DNA of 64,000 nucleotides, from the NCBI GenBank assembly GCA_030248295.1, contig JASANH010000086.1, positions 102,774 through 166,773 on the forward strand, written 5' to 3'. Positions 30,613-43,130 of this stretch are shown piece by piece. Under the pieces are notes generated by a model. The model was not told the origin of the DNA and ran no database searches. It was given only the letters and a program-made list of their open reading frames with translations. The position numbers were made by a program, and so were the translations under genes. The stretch's first letter is position 1; each line of letters opens with the position of its first letter. This stretch comes from Mesodorylaimus sp. YZB2_4. Lineage: Eukaryota; Nematoda; Enoplea; Dorylaimida; Dorylaimidae.

Positions 30613-32097
30613 ATGTTGTATAATTTATTGGTCTCAACAACCAACTTTCGTGGTATTAACTCGCAATTGAAACGGAAGGAGGTTTTTATCTGGCTAGAAG
30701 AGAACAGATTTGATGTCAGTCTTTTGCAAGAGACTCACAGCACAATTAAACAGGAGCACGTTTGGCAGCAGGAGTGCGGTTCCTCAATTAGCATGTTGTT
30801 TTCGCACGGTTCGCACGATGCTTGCGGCGTAGCAGTTATCTTTCGCTGCGGCCTTGACGTGAAGGTTGATCGAGTCTGGCGGGATCGTGAGGGACGTTGT
30901 CTTATGCTGGATGTTCATTTAAATGGGTTGCATGTTATATTAGTCAACCTGTATTGTCCAAACACGCTGAGCGCGCAGGTTGAGTTCCTGCAGCGTGTTA
31001 AGCTCGCTCACTGATCACTGATTTAAATAGTCAGCTTTTGCAAGTAATCGTAGGTGGCGATCTGAATGTTGCCTTTGATTCTGAATTGGATAAGTCTGGT
31101 GGAAATTCTATTCCAAAGCGATCTGTGGTGAGAGCAGTAAGAGATATACAGGCAGACTGGAATCTGATGGACTGTTGGGGGGGGGGGGGGGAACTAAATC
31201 CGCTCACCCGACAATATACATGGCAGCAACCGCACCCACTAGTCAAGGGTCGAGTCGAGTACTGGCTGATCTCCGCTGACCTGATGAATCTTATCGAAAA
31301 CAGCGTGATAAAAAGAGCCTTTGGCACAGACCACAAGAGTGTAATTTTTCGAATTAAAGAGCATCAGTTCCGCGCACGGGGCTCTGGTCTTTGAAGACTA
31401 AATGTCATAATACTGAATCAGCCGCAGTACGAAGCGGCAATCGAAGAAACTTTGCAACTCGCATTAACACAAACCAGAGGGTCATATGATCGTGCTTGTT
31501 GGGACTTCTTGAAAATGACAGTAAGGAATACTTCGATGCAATATTGTGCGCAGGTTAACTCCCGCAGGGCACGACGAAAGCTTCAGCTTCAGTCGCTGTT
31601 AGACGATCTCGATTCGTAGGAGCACCTTCTTACAATGGAAGAGCTTATCTTAAGGGAGTCGGCAAGAAGTGAACTTGATGCTATCTTGGAGGATGATGCT
31701 CTGCGAGCAATCTTGCGCGCCCAGATACGGTGGATTGCATATGGTGAAAAGCCCTCAAAATATTTTCTTGGGATGGAAAAACGGAATGCCGTTCGTAAAA
31801 TCTGAGTCAAAAATCGTGGTAGCACCTGGTCGTGAAGTGGTGGAACCAAAAGAGATCATAGCTGTTACTTAACAGTTTTATGAACGGATATACACCCAGG
31901 ATAAAGTTAGCAAAATTGAAATCGAGCAGTGGATGAAACGTATCAGTGGAAACGACTCTTAGAAGGTAAGTGATGAGGCGCTGGCCTCTCTCAATTGTCC
32001 CTTGCAACCACTGGAATATTTGAGCGCGCTAAAGGGCATGGCCTCAGGTAAAGTGTCTGGGAGGGATGGACTACCTGTTGAGTGGTATCGCCATTTA
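30613..32097 (+). pseudogene. Tx1/L1-like LINE copy A, 5' part (endonuclease and start of RT)
   Basis: Endonuclease fragments in two frames, 30613-31014 (FDVSLLQETHS, GVAVIF, ILVNLYCPNT) and 31038-31394 (IVGGDLNVAFD, RQYTWQQPHP, FGTDHKSVIF). A poly-G tract at 31178 sits in the shifted region. From 31400 the RT N-terminal region continues with stops (31619, 31803 and more), up to the peptide around SGRDGLPVEWYRH at 32090, where a BEL/Pao LTR begins. The 3' part resumes at 39371. It encoded target-primed retrotransposition enzymes; it is dead now. Confidence 0.85.
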
Positions 32098-32467
32098 TGT
32101 CGCCGATTGTGCAGTGGAAGATAATGAATGAAATCGGCGACAAGAGAGGCACAGCTTGACGATCAGAAGACCCCCCAATTTATCCGTATAAATACACAGG
32201 AACAGAGGACGACTGCTCTATCAGGTCTCCAAAAGATATTATGAGCGACCTGGAGCTCTCTACCCATTCCTACCATCACCAGTGCAAAACATAGCACAAA
32301 GAGAACAGGTTTGAGACAAAGATATTATCGCCCTGGCATCTTCAAAGATCTGCACTTTGCCCTGTCTATCTCACCAAAGGGAAACCTGTCTCATACGTAC
32401 CAACTAGAAAGAAAAAGGATCACGAGAAAAACCTTTCTCGACACTCCAGAGGCCAGAAAGTAGCCTA
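32098..32467 (-). repeat. 3' LTR of the BEL/Pao element
   Basis: Begins TGTCGCCGATTGTGCAG on the plus strand and ends GTAGCCTA. The terminal CA of the partner LTR is mutated to TA here. Confidence 0.85.
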
Positions 32468-33309
32468 GAAAAAAGCCCTCAGTGGCTTTACAGAAATACC
32501 ACAGTACAAAACGCAAACGTTGTCACGGATCAACCCCAGACCATAATATAGTGAATACAAAGAGCAAGAATCATCTAGACACCCCACTGATGCTTACCCA
32601 GAAACAACCAAGTAATCAAATAATGCTCGTCAGAGGAAAAAGCAAATCAAGCCAAAGCTACTGATTGTTAGAATCCATAGTTCACGCTTCACTATCTGAT
32701 CCCTTCGCTCAGCACACCGGTTATCTTCAGTGAGAGGATACCTCGTGGTTACAGCCGAAGGGTTAACTGCAATAGACAGTTCCCATCACTGCTCCCAACG
32801 ACCACATGCAACCGGAATATTAGCTTTGCTCAGGTCACTTTTAGATCCACCCAAACAGTTCAGGGCGCATTAACCAACATGATCGGGTCAAGTCACAAAA
32901 TTCGAAGGTACACAAAAAATTCCACTCCAGAAAAGGCACAGCTCGAGTGAGCAGTCCACATACGCATCTTACCAGACTCACCCCAAATAACCAAACAAAA
33001 GGGACCCACCCTACACATACTGTTACCCAATACTGGCGCCAAAGCACCATCCCGACCAGGTCCTTTGGTCATGAAAAAATTTTTGAAGTCTGGTAAGGGG
33101 AATAAAACACTCGAAAGCTGGTAAGCCAAATCAAGCTCTCACGCTGACACTCTCCACGCCTCTGGACATGGTACACCCTTCCAAAATGAGGAACGAAATA
33201 AGACTGAACGGAACAGAACCCTTTACCGGCACTACTGGGTGTTTCATGCCAACAAGAGCCCTGTTACTGCATATCGAAAAAACCCTACGTAATACTATGG
33301 ACGTCCATT

Positions 33310-33531
33310 CTAGGATGCAGAGTCCGCAATCAACTCAGTAATTCGCGCCAACCTCCACGATCCACGAGGACCGTCGTCATACACCAGCACCACATAAACA
33401 ACTGAAGGCACGATAGAAGACCTCGAATGAGGCTGTTTCAGCCGACGCTGAGAACGTTCGCGCAAGCTCAGAAGATACTGATCGCGCCATTTTTTCCAGA
33501 ACTCCTCCAAATGCCGTTGGCCCTTTTCCAA
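33310..33531 (-). pseudogene. BEL/Pao DUF5641 C-terminal domain
   Basis: Minus-strand frame with EFWKKWRDQYLLSLRER, SVVYVVLVYDDGPRGSWRLARI and a short end, the DUF5641 domain that closes Pao polyproteins. It is out of frame with the integrase region upstream, so at least one frameshift lies at 33531-33740. Confidence 0.8.
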
Positions 33532-33740
33532 TGCTCCAAGAGCTTAGCTGTTAAAGACACCCCCTACGCGAAATTAGGATCCTCCCTTTCTTGTGGATCT
33601 CAAGAAGGTGTACCCGTAGCTATGTTCCAGGACAAGAAATGCGCTGGAGTTAAGGCTTGGCCAGACTGAATGTCCGCCCCCACATAAGTGAGCGGACACG
33701 AATTAATCACCGCTTCGATCGCAATGACGACAGTTTGCAA

Positions 33741-34463
33741 CTAAGTCAAGCTCAAACACAACTTGCCGAAAGTTTTCCTCATACACTGCTTTACCAAACG
33801 CACGAGTCGCTCATAGAACCCGCCGCGCCACGATTCCCGCTCAGTGACAAAGTGCCACCTTATACCCTGATCCCCGACATACGACTGGACAGAACGATCC
33901 CGCAGGACATCACCCCACAAATCCGTCACCGCAGCCTGAACCAGCCGAAATTGAGCGGCGTTATCAGACCACATGGAAGTGGGCTTGCCTTGGCAAGCGG
34001 TGAACCTTTGCAACGACAAAAGAAATTCTTCTGCCGACATATTCACGACAACCTCCAAATGAATCGCCCGAGTAGCCAAGCAAGTAAACAAGCAAACCCA
34101 GACCTTGCCTAAATTCCGCACCATCGGCGGACCCAGGTAGTCAAGACCGGTGAATGTGAACGCTGGAGAGGCAGTAACCCTGCATCTCGGATACGCGGGC
34201 ATGGAGGGCACCTTATATGGACCGCCATCCACACGTCTACACCTGCCACACGATCGGACATATTTAAAGACCTGGGATCGCCCTGACGGAATCCAAAATT
34301 CCCTGCGAATCTCTGCCAACGTATGCGCTACACCTGCGTGAAACAATCTCTCATGAAAACCCGGGATAACCAACGTCGTAAAGTACTCATTCTTAGGGAA
34401 TAGAATCGGAAATAACGTCCCCTCAGGCAACTCGGCATTAGCCAGCCGGCATTTACATCGCAA
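33741..34463 (-). pseudogene. BEL/Pao integrase
   Basis: Zinc-binding part HERLFHAGVAHTLAEIRREF..CGRCRR (HHCC) and core with FTGLDYLGP (first catalytic Asp), ATRAIHLEVV, SMWSDNAAQFR (second Asp, usual DNGTNF altered to DNAAQF) and SWRGGFYERLVRLVKQCMRK. The frame then breaks before the usual EIEAILNSRPL segment. It inserts the cDNA into the host genome when intact. Confidence 0.85.
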
Positions 34464-34588
34464 TAACCCATCTTCGTCAACTCACAGTTCGAACTCAGCC
34501 ACCAGAGGATGCTTGTCACCCTTCTCTAGAGCTCGAAAGACACTCGCGAAATGCTTTCTTTGGACATACCGCACCCACTGAAGTTTTG

Positions 34589-36450
34589 CTAGCCCAAGAT
34601 TAGCAGCCCCCAGTCGTGGATCTGCTGGCCGCTTACGTAGACGTTGAAAAAACGCCATGCCAAAGCCGTAACCCGCAAAAGCTTAGTGAGGGACGAAAAT
34701 CGAGCAGACTCGATACCCATACGTGACTCGACGGCAACTTCCGGGGCAACAGCCGCTAGAAAAGGGGCAGTTTCCTGCTCCCGCTCCACCTCCGCCTCTA
34801 TCCCGCTGTCCACCTGACTGAGGAAGCCAGTAGAAGGCCACGGGGCCGCACCCAAGCACACCCACGAAGGACCATGCCACCTCAGCGGAGAGCTCACCAA
34901 AACCCCTGCCGAAAGCCCACGAGAAGCCAAATCCGCTGGGTTTTCAGCCGTCGGAACATATCGATATCCCACCCCACTAACTTTTTTGATCTCAGAAACG
35001 CGATTACGAACAAAGACCGAAAGAGGATTGACAGAGTTCAGCCAGTGCAGAACACACTGCGAATCCGTCCACAAGACTTTTTGAGTGACCTTAAGCCCCT
35101 AACTAGCCTTAACAAACAAGATTGCCTTGCTTCCCATGTGCATTGCCATCAACTCCAATCGCTGTAAAGTAAGAACTCGTAACGGAGCCATCCTACTCTT
35201 GGCAAACACGAGACGACTAACCATTAGTCCATCGCAGTGAAACAGAAGATATACGCACGTTCTATATGCCTTCTGCGATGAATCACAAAAACAGTGCAGA
35301 GAGACCTGCCCGTACGAGAACCCCAAATATCGAGGGAACACTAAATTCGAGCATGAACGAATATCCGCCAGAATCTTCTCCCAGATGGAGAACTGGTCAT
35401 GAGATAGGACCTCATCCCAGCCGACTTTCAGCACCCACAGTTGCTGCAAGAACAGCTTTGCAACCAAGAAGACTGGGCTAAACAGACCCAATGGATCGAA
35501 GTACGATGCAATGAACTTCAAAACACTACGCTTCGTCAAAGGCGCGCTAGATATGGGACCCGGGGGAAGGACGACACCCAACGTGTCATCCTTAACACCC
35601 AAGAATAACCTAGCACCGAAACAGCCTGATTCGTGACTCGATCCTCAAGCGGTACAAAATCCAAGAGGGTAGCCGACTTAGACGCCCATTCCCGCACATT
35701 CATCGAAGCAGATTCAAAAATGGACTTCGCCTGTCTATAAAAAGCGATAGCCAACTCTTCTGATGAAACGCCAGTAGTAATGTTATCAACGTAGATATTC
35801 CTTGGAAATCAAATCCGCGATATCACTGCCCTCCTTAGCCAGGTGATACTTTATGGTAGCCGCTAGCAAAAACGGACTAGATACCATGCCAAACGGAACG
35901 CAGGTAAATCGATAAGTAGCCAAATTATCCTCCACGGACAACACCTTTGGATTTTTCAACCAAAGAAAACGAGTGACATCCCTATCAGGGGGTTGCAAGC
36001 CCACCTGTAAAACGCTTTCTCGATGTCAGAGACTGACCCGACCGAATGCAACCGAAATCGAAGCAACAAGCTGCAGACGTCTTCCAAAAAGACAGGGCCG
36101 CGCAATAAACAATCATTCAGGCTCGGAAGATCCTTCCGAGTCCTTGCAGAGCCATCATAGACAACTCTCAACTTCGTCGTAGCCTTGTGTGGCGTGATGA
36201 CCGCATGGTGGGGCAGATAATGCTGCACAGGACCCACCACACTCGAGTCACACACCTTCTCGATCATGCCGCTTTCCAACTGAGTTTGTACCACTGACTG
36301 ATAACGCTCAAAAAACGAAGGGTCATCCCTGTGTCGACGGACCAAGCTAGTCAGCCTTCCCAACAAAAGTGCATAATTCAAAGGAAGGTCAACCGACCTG
36401 TCCTTCCACGGCCACGATACGAAATACCGACCGCCACGAAATTCAACCAT
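34589..36450 (-). pseudogene. BEL/Pao reverse transcriptase and RNase H, several frameshifts
   Basis: RT starts in 36450-35956 (YLPHHAVITPHKATTKLRVVYDGSA, SVSDIEKAF, first catalytic Asp), shifts frame to 36004-35786 (YRFTCVPFGMVSSPFLLAAT), and the YVDN catalytic box is readable near 35790 in yet another frame. RNase H follows in 35602-35099 (HCFCDSSQKAYRTCVYL, LTLQRLELMA) and 35074-34589 (WTDSQCVLHWLN, YVPTAENPADLASRG). All canonical parts are present in order, so the element was intact on insertion and has since taken indels. Confidence 0.85.
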
Positions 36451-38528
36451 AGTATTGAACTGAGCTGAAGCCTCCTCATCCCGCGGTCATTCACGCGTTT
36501 CTTAATACCCAAAGTCTCCAAGTCCCATAACTTAGAAACATCCCAACGCTCGCTGACCTCAGAGTCAGCAGCAGAAAACGAAGGCAGCGCGTTCTCACTC
36601 AATACTAACTGCGACACGAACAGAGTAGTGATTGACTGTGGACGACACCCTACACTCGCCTGACGACCCTTGAGAATCCAATCCAGACTAGAAGCCACCA
36701 AATACATTCCAGGCGACACCTTAACCTTTTGAGGGGAAATGAAATCCCAGTAATAGTTCCCACTAATCAACAACTCCAAGTTCATGTCCTCTGCAGAGGA
36801 AGGCAAAGTATCTGCCAGAGGCGAAGACTTAAACAAACGACCTTGCAATTTCGTGAAATCGATTGCTGAACGCTGCAAACTACCCGTGATATGTGGAACC
36901 AAATTGACAGACAAAGCGGTATGAGAGCCATCGAGTAAACGAAGACGAATATCGACCAAAGCAGTATTGATCTCTCGAGCCGCAACTGCGCCGAAGGTGT
37001 GAACAGAAATCTTCTGTGACCCCTTAGGCATCAATCCCAAACGATTCATTAAACCTGAAGTGATATAGGAGCGATGACTACCCCCATCAATCAAAAGCTG
37101 CACTGTGGCCGATCTCGACCCCGCAGGCGACTGCACTGAAGCGCGAGCCATCTGCAACAAAACAGTGTCCCCTGAGGACAACAGAGAACCTTCCGAAGTC
37201 CCAGAAACAACATTCGAAGCCTGCTCAGTAGCAACACTCACGACTTCTGGTGGCCTACCAAATTTTGAATAACAGAGACTACGATGGTGTCCTGACTTCT
37301 TGCAATGACGACACGGGCGCATCGAGCGACACTTAGACACCGAGTGACCCGACTGTAGACAAGAAAAGCATTTGCCTTTGGCTTTCTCCTTACGAGCGTC
37401 CACAGTGGCAAAGCGCGTGCAGTCCTCCAACCAATGACTATCCTTGCAAAATGAGCAACTCGGGTTCCGAGTCGGTGAACCCCGTTTCGCTGAAAGCAAA
37501 GCACCAGCCGTCGCAGATGTCGACGGAGCGGAAGACTCCTGTCTTCTTGACTGTTCCGGAAATGAACTACGTTCCCTGGAACTACCCAACGAGTCTGACT
37601 CCTGCTTCCCAACCTGAGAACCCTCGACAGATTCCCGAGCAATCAAATGACGAGAAATACTAGCACACAGAGACTGCACAGTCCATGCCGCTTCAGTGCG
37701 ACTCTCCTCTGGACGCAACAAAAATTCCGAAGGCAGTTTCGATCTGATAATAGACACCAGATAATTCCCTGAGATATCCTCCCCTAAAGCCTCTAACGAA
37801 TTCAAATGCTGCTCGATAAGATCGAACAGAACCCGCAACTTGTGCACCTGATTAGAAGCAGGAGATAAATCAGTCAACGCCCGAAAATGCGCGTCCACGA
37901 CCTGCTGAGTGCGACCGAACCTCTCCTTGAGAATACGCACAGCCACCTCATAATTCTCGGTCGACAGACCCAGCCCCGCGATAGCCCGCTTTGCGTCTCC
38001 AGTCAGTTGAGCACGCAAATAATTAAACTTGTCGATCGGCTGAAGACTCATATTATTATGCACGGAAGACTCAAACGAATCCCAGAGTTCCCGCCATCGC
38101 ATGAGATTTCCATCAAATTAAGCGAGTTCGAGTCGAGGCAACTTAACTGTCGTTCGACCACCACCACCCTGAGCTCCAGCCCCCACTGGAACCTGCCGAC
38201 GCGCAGCCCGCTCCGCCAGCATGCGAACCTCCTCCACCCGATGCCTATCTTCCCAGACAGACAGAAGAAGATCATCCACGATTTTCCGAGCTGCGTCAGT
38301 CGGCTCCTCCGCAGCTGCAACTAACTGAGCGTGCAACCCACTGAAACGATCGCCCCGTTTCTCCAAATTCTCACGATAGGTGCGAAGAACTCGATAGTGC
38401 GCATCGCGCTCCTGGGCGGTGGCAAAGTCAACAGTCAGGTCCGGCGGAGACCCCAGGTAATCAGTCAGAAACTTGCGAGCAGGACCCACCGCCTTACGAA
38501 TAGACCCGGACATGGTGCGAGTGTCCAA
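36378..38528 (-). pseudogene. BEL/Pao gag and protease, one in-frame stop
   Basis: Gag starts at about 38528 (38513 if the second Met is used) and runs to an in-frame TAA near 38118. The same frame continues at once with the DUF1759-type gag (RWRELWDSFESSVHNN, KFNYLRAQLTGDAKRAIAGL) down to 36378. Three CCHC knuckles follow (CSFCKDSHWLEDC, CFSCLQSGHSVSKC, CRHCKKSGHHRSLC), then a retropepsin-like DUF1758 segment with LLIDGGSHRSYI. A frameshift near 36470 separates it from RT. Apart from the TAA this is a 710-codon frame, unusually well kept. Confidence 0.9.
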
Positions 38529-38985
38529 AGAGAAAACTCAGCGAGGCTCACCAAAAATTAGAAACGATAGATTCACCCGAAAACCCCTTCAAAAGAAACC
38601 ACGACCCAAAAACCCCGGTCAGGTACAGCGCAACAACAAGCCTGAGGAGACACACGCAACAAAAAGGGAGGCGGGGAGAGCCCACGTAACCCAAAACAGC
38701 CTGGAGTCCTAGAGCACGCAGCAGCACAGCAAAAACTACGGCTTACGCACGTCAGATCCAGCCAGGGACCGTCTGGACAATCGCCACCATGGAACACTGA
38801 GCAGTGACCATCGTCCGCCCATCGAACCATCGCACGAAAACGACCACAGGACCAACTGAGACGATGGACCAAACGATGAGTGTCCAAACTGAGCAACCGA
38901 CCAAGGGCTGCGACCACGTTGACCCGCCGAACGACGAATGCCAGGAAATGGACCATCCGAACGAAAATGGAACGAATTGCCACAC

Positions 38986-39000
38986 GTTCTGCTACCGATT
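38986..39000 (-). promoter_or_regulatory. Candidate primer-binding site (initiator-Met tRNA type)
   Basis: Immediately inside the 5' LTR the minus strand reads AATCGGTAGCAGAACGTG. CGGTAGCAGA matches 9 of 10 bases of the tRNA-iMet 3' complement TGGTAGCAGA, at a 3-nt offset from the LTR. Confidence 0.5.
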
Positions 39001-39370
39001 TGTCGCCGATTGTGCAGTGGGAGATAATAAATGAAATCGGCGACAAGAGAGTCACAGCTTGACGATCAGATGACACCCCAATTTTTCCGTTTAAATACAC
39101 AGGAACACAGGACGACTGCTCTATCAGGTCTCCGAAAGATGTTATGAGCGACCTGGAGCTCTCTACCCATTCCTACCATCACCAGTGCAAAACATAGCAC
39201 AAAGAGAACAGGTTTGAGACAAAGTTATTATCGGCCTGGCATCTTCAAAGATCTGCACTTCGCCCTGTCTATCTCACCAAAGGGAAACCTGTCTCATACG
39301 TACCAACTAGAAAGAAAAAGGATCACGAGAAAAACCTTTCTCGACACTCCAGAGGCCATAAAGTAGCCCA
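39001..39370 (-). repeat. 5' LTR of the BEL/Pao element
   Basis: Plus-strand TGTCGCC...GTAGCCCA; TG..CA in both orientations. Serves as the 5' LTR because the genes run on the minus strand. Confidence 0.9.
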
Positions 39371-41290
39371 GAATTCGGACTTCTTGCACTTGGCATTAAA
39401 ATATTCGAACTTCGGTCCGACCTTTATCAAGGCGGTCAAGACTCTGTACAGGGGCGCTAGCAGCGAGGTTCTCAATAATGGATTCGTTTCTGGGCGTATC
39501 GCCTTGGGCAAGGGCATTCGTCAAGGATGCCCAATATCACCCTATCTGTTTATTATAGCCATCGACTTTATGGTAACGGCGTTAGAAAGTTGTCCCGATG
39601 TGCGTGATTATGATCTGGGGCACTCTATACCTAATTGGGCGTTATGCAGACGACACCATTCTTCACAGTAAGGATAGGGAAGCGGCGGATGCCGCACTAG
39701 AAATTGTCAGCGACTTTGGGCAGATTTCTGGGCTGAAGTTGAACAAGAAAAAGACAGAATGCATGGCACTTGGCGCTCAGCCTGCCAGGGCGGCGGTACT
39801 GGAAGGAATAACTGCAGTCGATAAGGTTCGAATCCTGGGCATAAAACTTGCGCATGACAAGTCGACCATGCGAGCTAGCAACTTCAGCGACAAACTTGCC
39901 ACCTTAAAGAAGAATCGTGAGAATTGGCGTAAAAGACGGCTGACAGTGGTGGGCAGAGTGCTGCTAGTATTGAATCAGCTGCTGAGCTCTGTGCTGGTGT
40001 ACTCATTGATGAACCTAGTAGCCCCTGCGGATACCTTGCGAAGGATAGGGTTTTTTATTCGCGACTTTGTGTGGAATGGAAAGGCCCCAAAGGTCCGTCA
40101 GGGCGTGCTGCTACCACCAATATGGGCCGGGGGCCTCAAAGCATCAGATGTAAGTACAATTTTTGTCGGCCTAAGATTATCGTGGGTCGGGCGATCACTT
40201 CGAAACCCGGTGGCGCTATGGACCAAACTGGGATTTAGGGCGGTGAGTCAAATCGGCGGATTACCCTTCCTGCTGCGCTGCAACTTTTCTTTGACAGCTC
40301 TTGGTATTGAACTTCCTGAGTTTTAAGCCGCAATCTTGGATGTTTACCAGTGGATTTGAAACTCTCCTGTTCAAGATGTCGATATCCCTGCGGCCCTGGC
40401 CTCGCAGCTGGTCTGCAACAATCGGTTCGTCCTTATTGACGGGAAGAGTATATTCTATGACTGGCTCAAAGACGGCCCACTCACTCGGGTGGTAGATTGG
40501 TTTGATAGTAAAGCCCAACCTCGCTCGTGGATGGAGGTGAATGCTCTTACCAATGGCCGTTTGTCTCACTCCCAATACATACAGGTGATGCAGGTGATCT
40601 CAGCCGTCCCGGCCAGTTGGACGCGGATGATGCAGGCAGCTGGCTCAATCCCAGTTGTAGCTTCCAATCTGCATCATCGGCTGGTGCATGGCGCGAAGCA
40701 CCGTTATTTAAGATCAAGATGTGAAGCGCACTAAGACCAACGGTCGCGAACTGGCAGTCAAGAAAAATCTGGACGCTCCGTGTGGTGCTCGGCGTACCAA
40801 ACAAACTGAGAATGTTTCAGTTCAAGATTTTGCACAGAATCTTAGCTGTCCCATCGAAACTATTCCTGTGGGGCATAACGGAATCCGGTGAATGTCACGC
40901 ATGTGGGGCTGGGTCTGATACAATCGAACACACGCTTATCACATGCAGGTGGTCCTCGAGAATATTGGAGGAAGTTATACGTCGTTTTGAGATGCTGTAG
41001 GGCCTGTGCGTCGACTGGACGGTTGACCATACCCTATTTGGCTTTTTCGACCCAGGGCTTCTGATCGATTTCAGAACCAGGTTGAATACCATCGTTTTGC
41101 TTGCGAAACGTTATATATATACGCGAAGACAAGCTCAATCTTTTCTCTATTCTGCAGTTGGAATCGAGTTTGTGCTGAAGAGATATTCGCTAAATCAGTG
41201 GCATGTCGCCCAATCCCTTAGGCACTTATCCACGTTTAAAGTGTCTGGGGTGGATATTTATAGTTTTCTTTCCTGCTCACCTCCATACTA
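39371..41290 (+). pseudogene. LINE copy A, 3' part (RT palm to C-terminal zinc knuckle)
   Basis: Begins mid-domain at GACTTCTTGCACTTGG (DFLHLAL). RT palm GKGIRQGCPISPYLF at 39500, YADDTIL near 39645 (frameshift between 39671 and 39598 frames), thumb and C-terminal regions (ILGIKLAHDKSTMRASNFSD, RRLTVVGRVLL) to a stop at 40326, then further frames up to the zinc knuckle CHACGAGSDTIEHTLITC (~40900) and a 3' end near 41290. It is a close relative of copy B at 44.7-47.4 kb (same length, opposite strand). Confidence 0.85.
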
Positions 41291-41404
41291 ATTCGAAATT
41301 ACGGGTTCACATACTTCAGCTTTGATATACTGACCATCGAGTGACAGTCTCAGGTGATCACTCTTTTTAGACTGAACGTCCGAGTGACGCTGATCAGAAT
41401 ACAG

Positions 41405-41612
41405 TGCGAGTGTGATGTAGTGACAGTGCGAAGCACCACTCACCAGAATAGTGACAGTGCGAAGCACCACTCACCAGAATAGTGACACTGCGAAGCACCA
41501 CTCACCAGAATAGTGACAGTGTGAAGCACCACTCATCAGAATAGTGACAGTGCGAAGCACCACTTAGCAGACGTGACAGTGCGAAGCACCACGTAGCCGA
41601 GTGAGAGTACGC
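41405..41612. repeat. Six to seven ~31-bp tandem repeats
   Basis: Unit AGTGACAGTGCGAAGCACCA plus CTCACCAGAAT, with decay toward the right end. It directly precedes a gypsy-type gag and may be part of that element's leader; CACCACT/AGTGGT words could also be protein sites. Confidence 0.85.
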
Positions 41613-41622
41613 TGTACCACAC

Positions 41623-43130
41623 ATGAACCGTAGGTCAGTCAAGAAATCTTGGGAATTGTTTTGGCAACCAATAGCAAGAATCGCTGAAGCAGCCATCCAA
41701 GTTCTCACTTCAGCTATGGCAACAATGCATCAACCATTCTATCGTATTTGGGAGAACAGTCCATCGACTGGTGAACTCAAGCAAGATATCACAAAATGGT
41801 TCGATCAGTTTGAGTATTACGCTAATTTGGTAACGGGCATAACTGATGTAATACCTTTAAATGAGCTCAAGAAAACTTTAAAAGACAAAGCCTTAGACGT
41901 ATTCAGAGGTGCACCCGCGGATCGCGTCGGTATGTGATACTTCTCCCAGCTATGGGTGAAGGTACCTACACGCGTACGTGGTTCGAATCACCCCTGCGCG
42001 GCCCCTACCGAAACGGACGCCAATAACGATAGCTCTTTATTGGGCCGACGGGCGGACACCTCCACAAGTAGAAGACGGGCCAAGAGGCGAGCACTGAGAA
42101 TGGGGAGAGGCGGTTAGGAGATACCCAACCGCTCGTGAAGAAATACGTAGACGGACTGAAGGCAGTCCTCACGGCCAGGACGGCCAAGGCATCAGGCGAC
42201 TAGTCCTAAAACTAGTCTAGATTAGATCCAGGCTCGCTCTCCTTGCTCCAAGACAAGAGAGGACGAGCGAAGGAAGTATTCACGAGTTGTACCAGACAAC
42301 TTGTGCGGGGCGGTTCAAAACCGGTAGAGACGAACCCTCATCAAGAGATGCGGGTTACAGGTACATATGAGCAAGCCAAAGGATTCCTGAAGGCTAATTC
42401 AGTTTTTCCGCATCAGACCGCTATATGGCGTCAGCAATTGCAAAGCAGAAAAAAACAGGAGAATGAGACAATAGCAGATTATTTACGAGATTTGAGAACA
42501 CTCGTGCAAGAGGCATATGGCAACTAGCGGGAAGCAGCTAAAACATTAGTGCTCAAAGAACGTTTCGTTAGCGGGTTGGAGGTAACTGAGAAAACTCACT
42601 CCAACTATTAACTATGGAAAGCGGCATACCTTGACATGAAAAGGAGTCTAGATGATGTCGTGGCAGCAGCCAACGCAGCCAAATTAAACCAAGGTATGTT
42701 CTCTTTGACATCTTTAGAAATTCAGAGATCGATCGTCACCAACCCATCCACGAATGATATCACCAGCAGTTTACACCTGGTTTAAGGCAGTGGCGGACGT
42801 GTTGGTTTTGGCAGCCGAGGTCGTGGACGCGGCCGAGACGTGTCCAACGGACAAAACGATTGAGTTAATCCCGCGGCTCAGTCGCAACAAAGTCGTATTC
42901 AATGCATATAACTACGATGGCTGTTTTGGGCACGCCATCAACCAATGCCGCTCCCTGACCACGGCGAAAAGAGCTGTTCACTCAGAACGGCAATGCGGCA
43001 TGTCATCATTGTGGCAAGCTCAATCATCAACGTGTCGTTTGCTGCATGTTTCTGGCCGCCAAGAACCTGTTGAATGGACAAGAACCTGTCACCATTCAAT
43101 ATCAGGTCAGTTATCAGAGAGGTGATCAAT
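41623..43130 (+). pseudogene. Ty3/gypsy-like gag, interrupted and frameshifted
   Basis: First part 41623-41932: capsid-like FDQFEYYANLVTG, LNELKKTLKDKALDVF. It resumes exactly after the 427-bp insertion (42364-42527) with QAKGFLKAN, QSRKKQENETIADYLRDLRTLVQEAYG, a typical retrotransposon capsid C-terminal domain. Removing the insertion and one 4-bp duplicate keeps the frame. After a TAG at 42525 the reading continues (LKERFVSGLEV, LDDVVAAANAAKLNQ) and a zinc knuckle CHHCGKLNHQRVVC is readable near 42990-43035 in another frame. No protease, RT or integrase follows; the element is a gag-only fragment. Confidence 0.75.
41933..42359. mobile_element. 427-bp TG..CA insertion (solo-LTR-like) with a GGTA duplication inside gag
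   Basis: Starts TGTGATAC and ends GGTTACA (TGT..ACA ends). The 4-bp word GGTA precedes it (41929-41932) and follows it (42360-42363). The gag frame is continuous across the empty site. No coding capacity. Best read as a solo LTR. An alternative is a SINE, since GGTTCGAATCA (41979) resembles a pol III B box. Confidence 0.7.

Larger units (their letters stand above)
32098..39370 (-). mobile_element. Full-length BEL/Pao LTR retrotransposon, mutated
   Basis: Two 370-bp direct LTRs enclose minus-strand gag-protease-RT-RNaseH-integrase-DUF5641. By eye the LTRs differ at 15 positions (~96% identity). The element interrupts a LINE, but flanking bases do not form the usual 4-6-bp duplication and about 410 bp of LINE sequence are absent at the junction. 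32468-33309, between the DUF5641 stop and the downstream LTR, holds no recognised gene. Confidence 0.9.
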
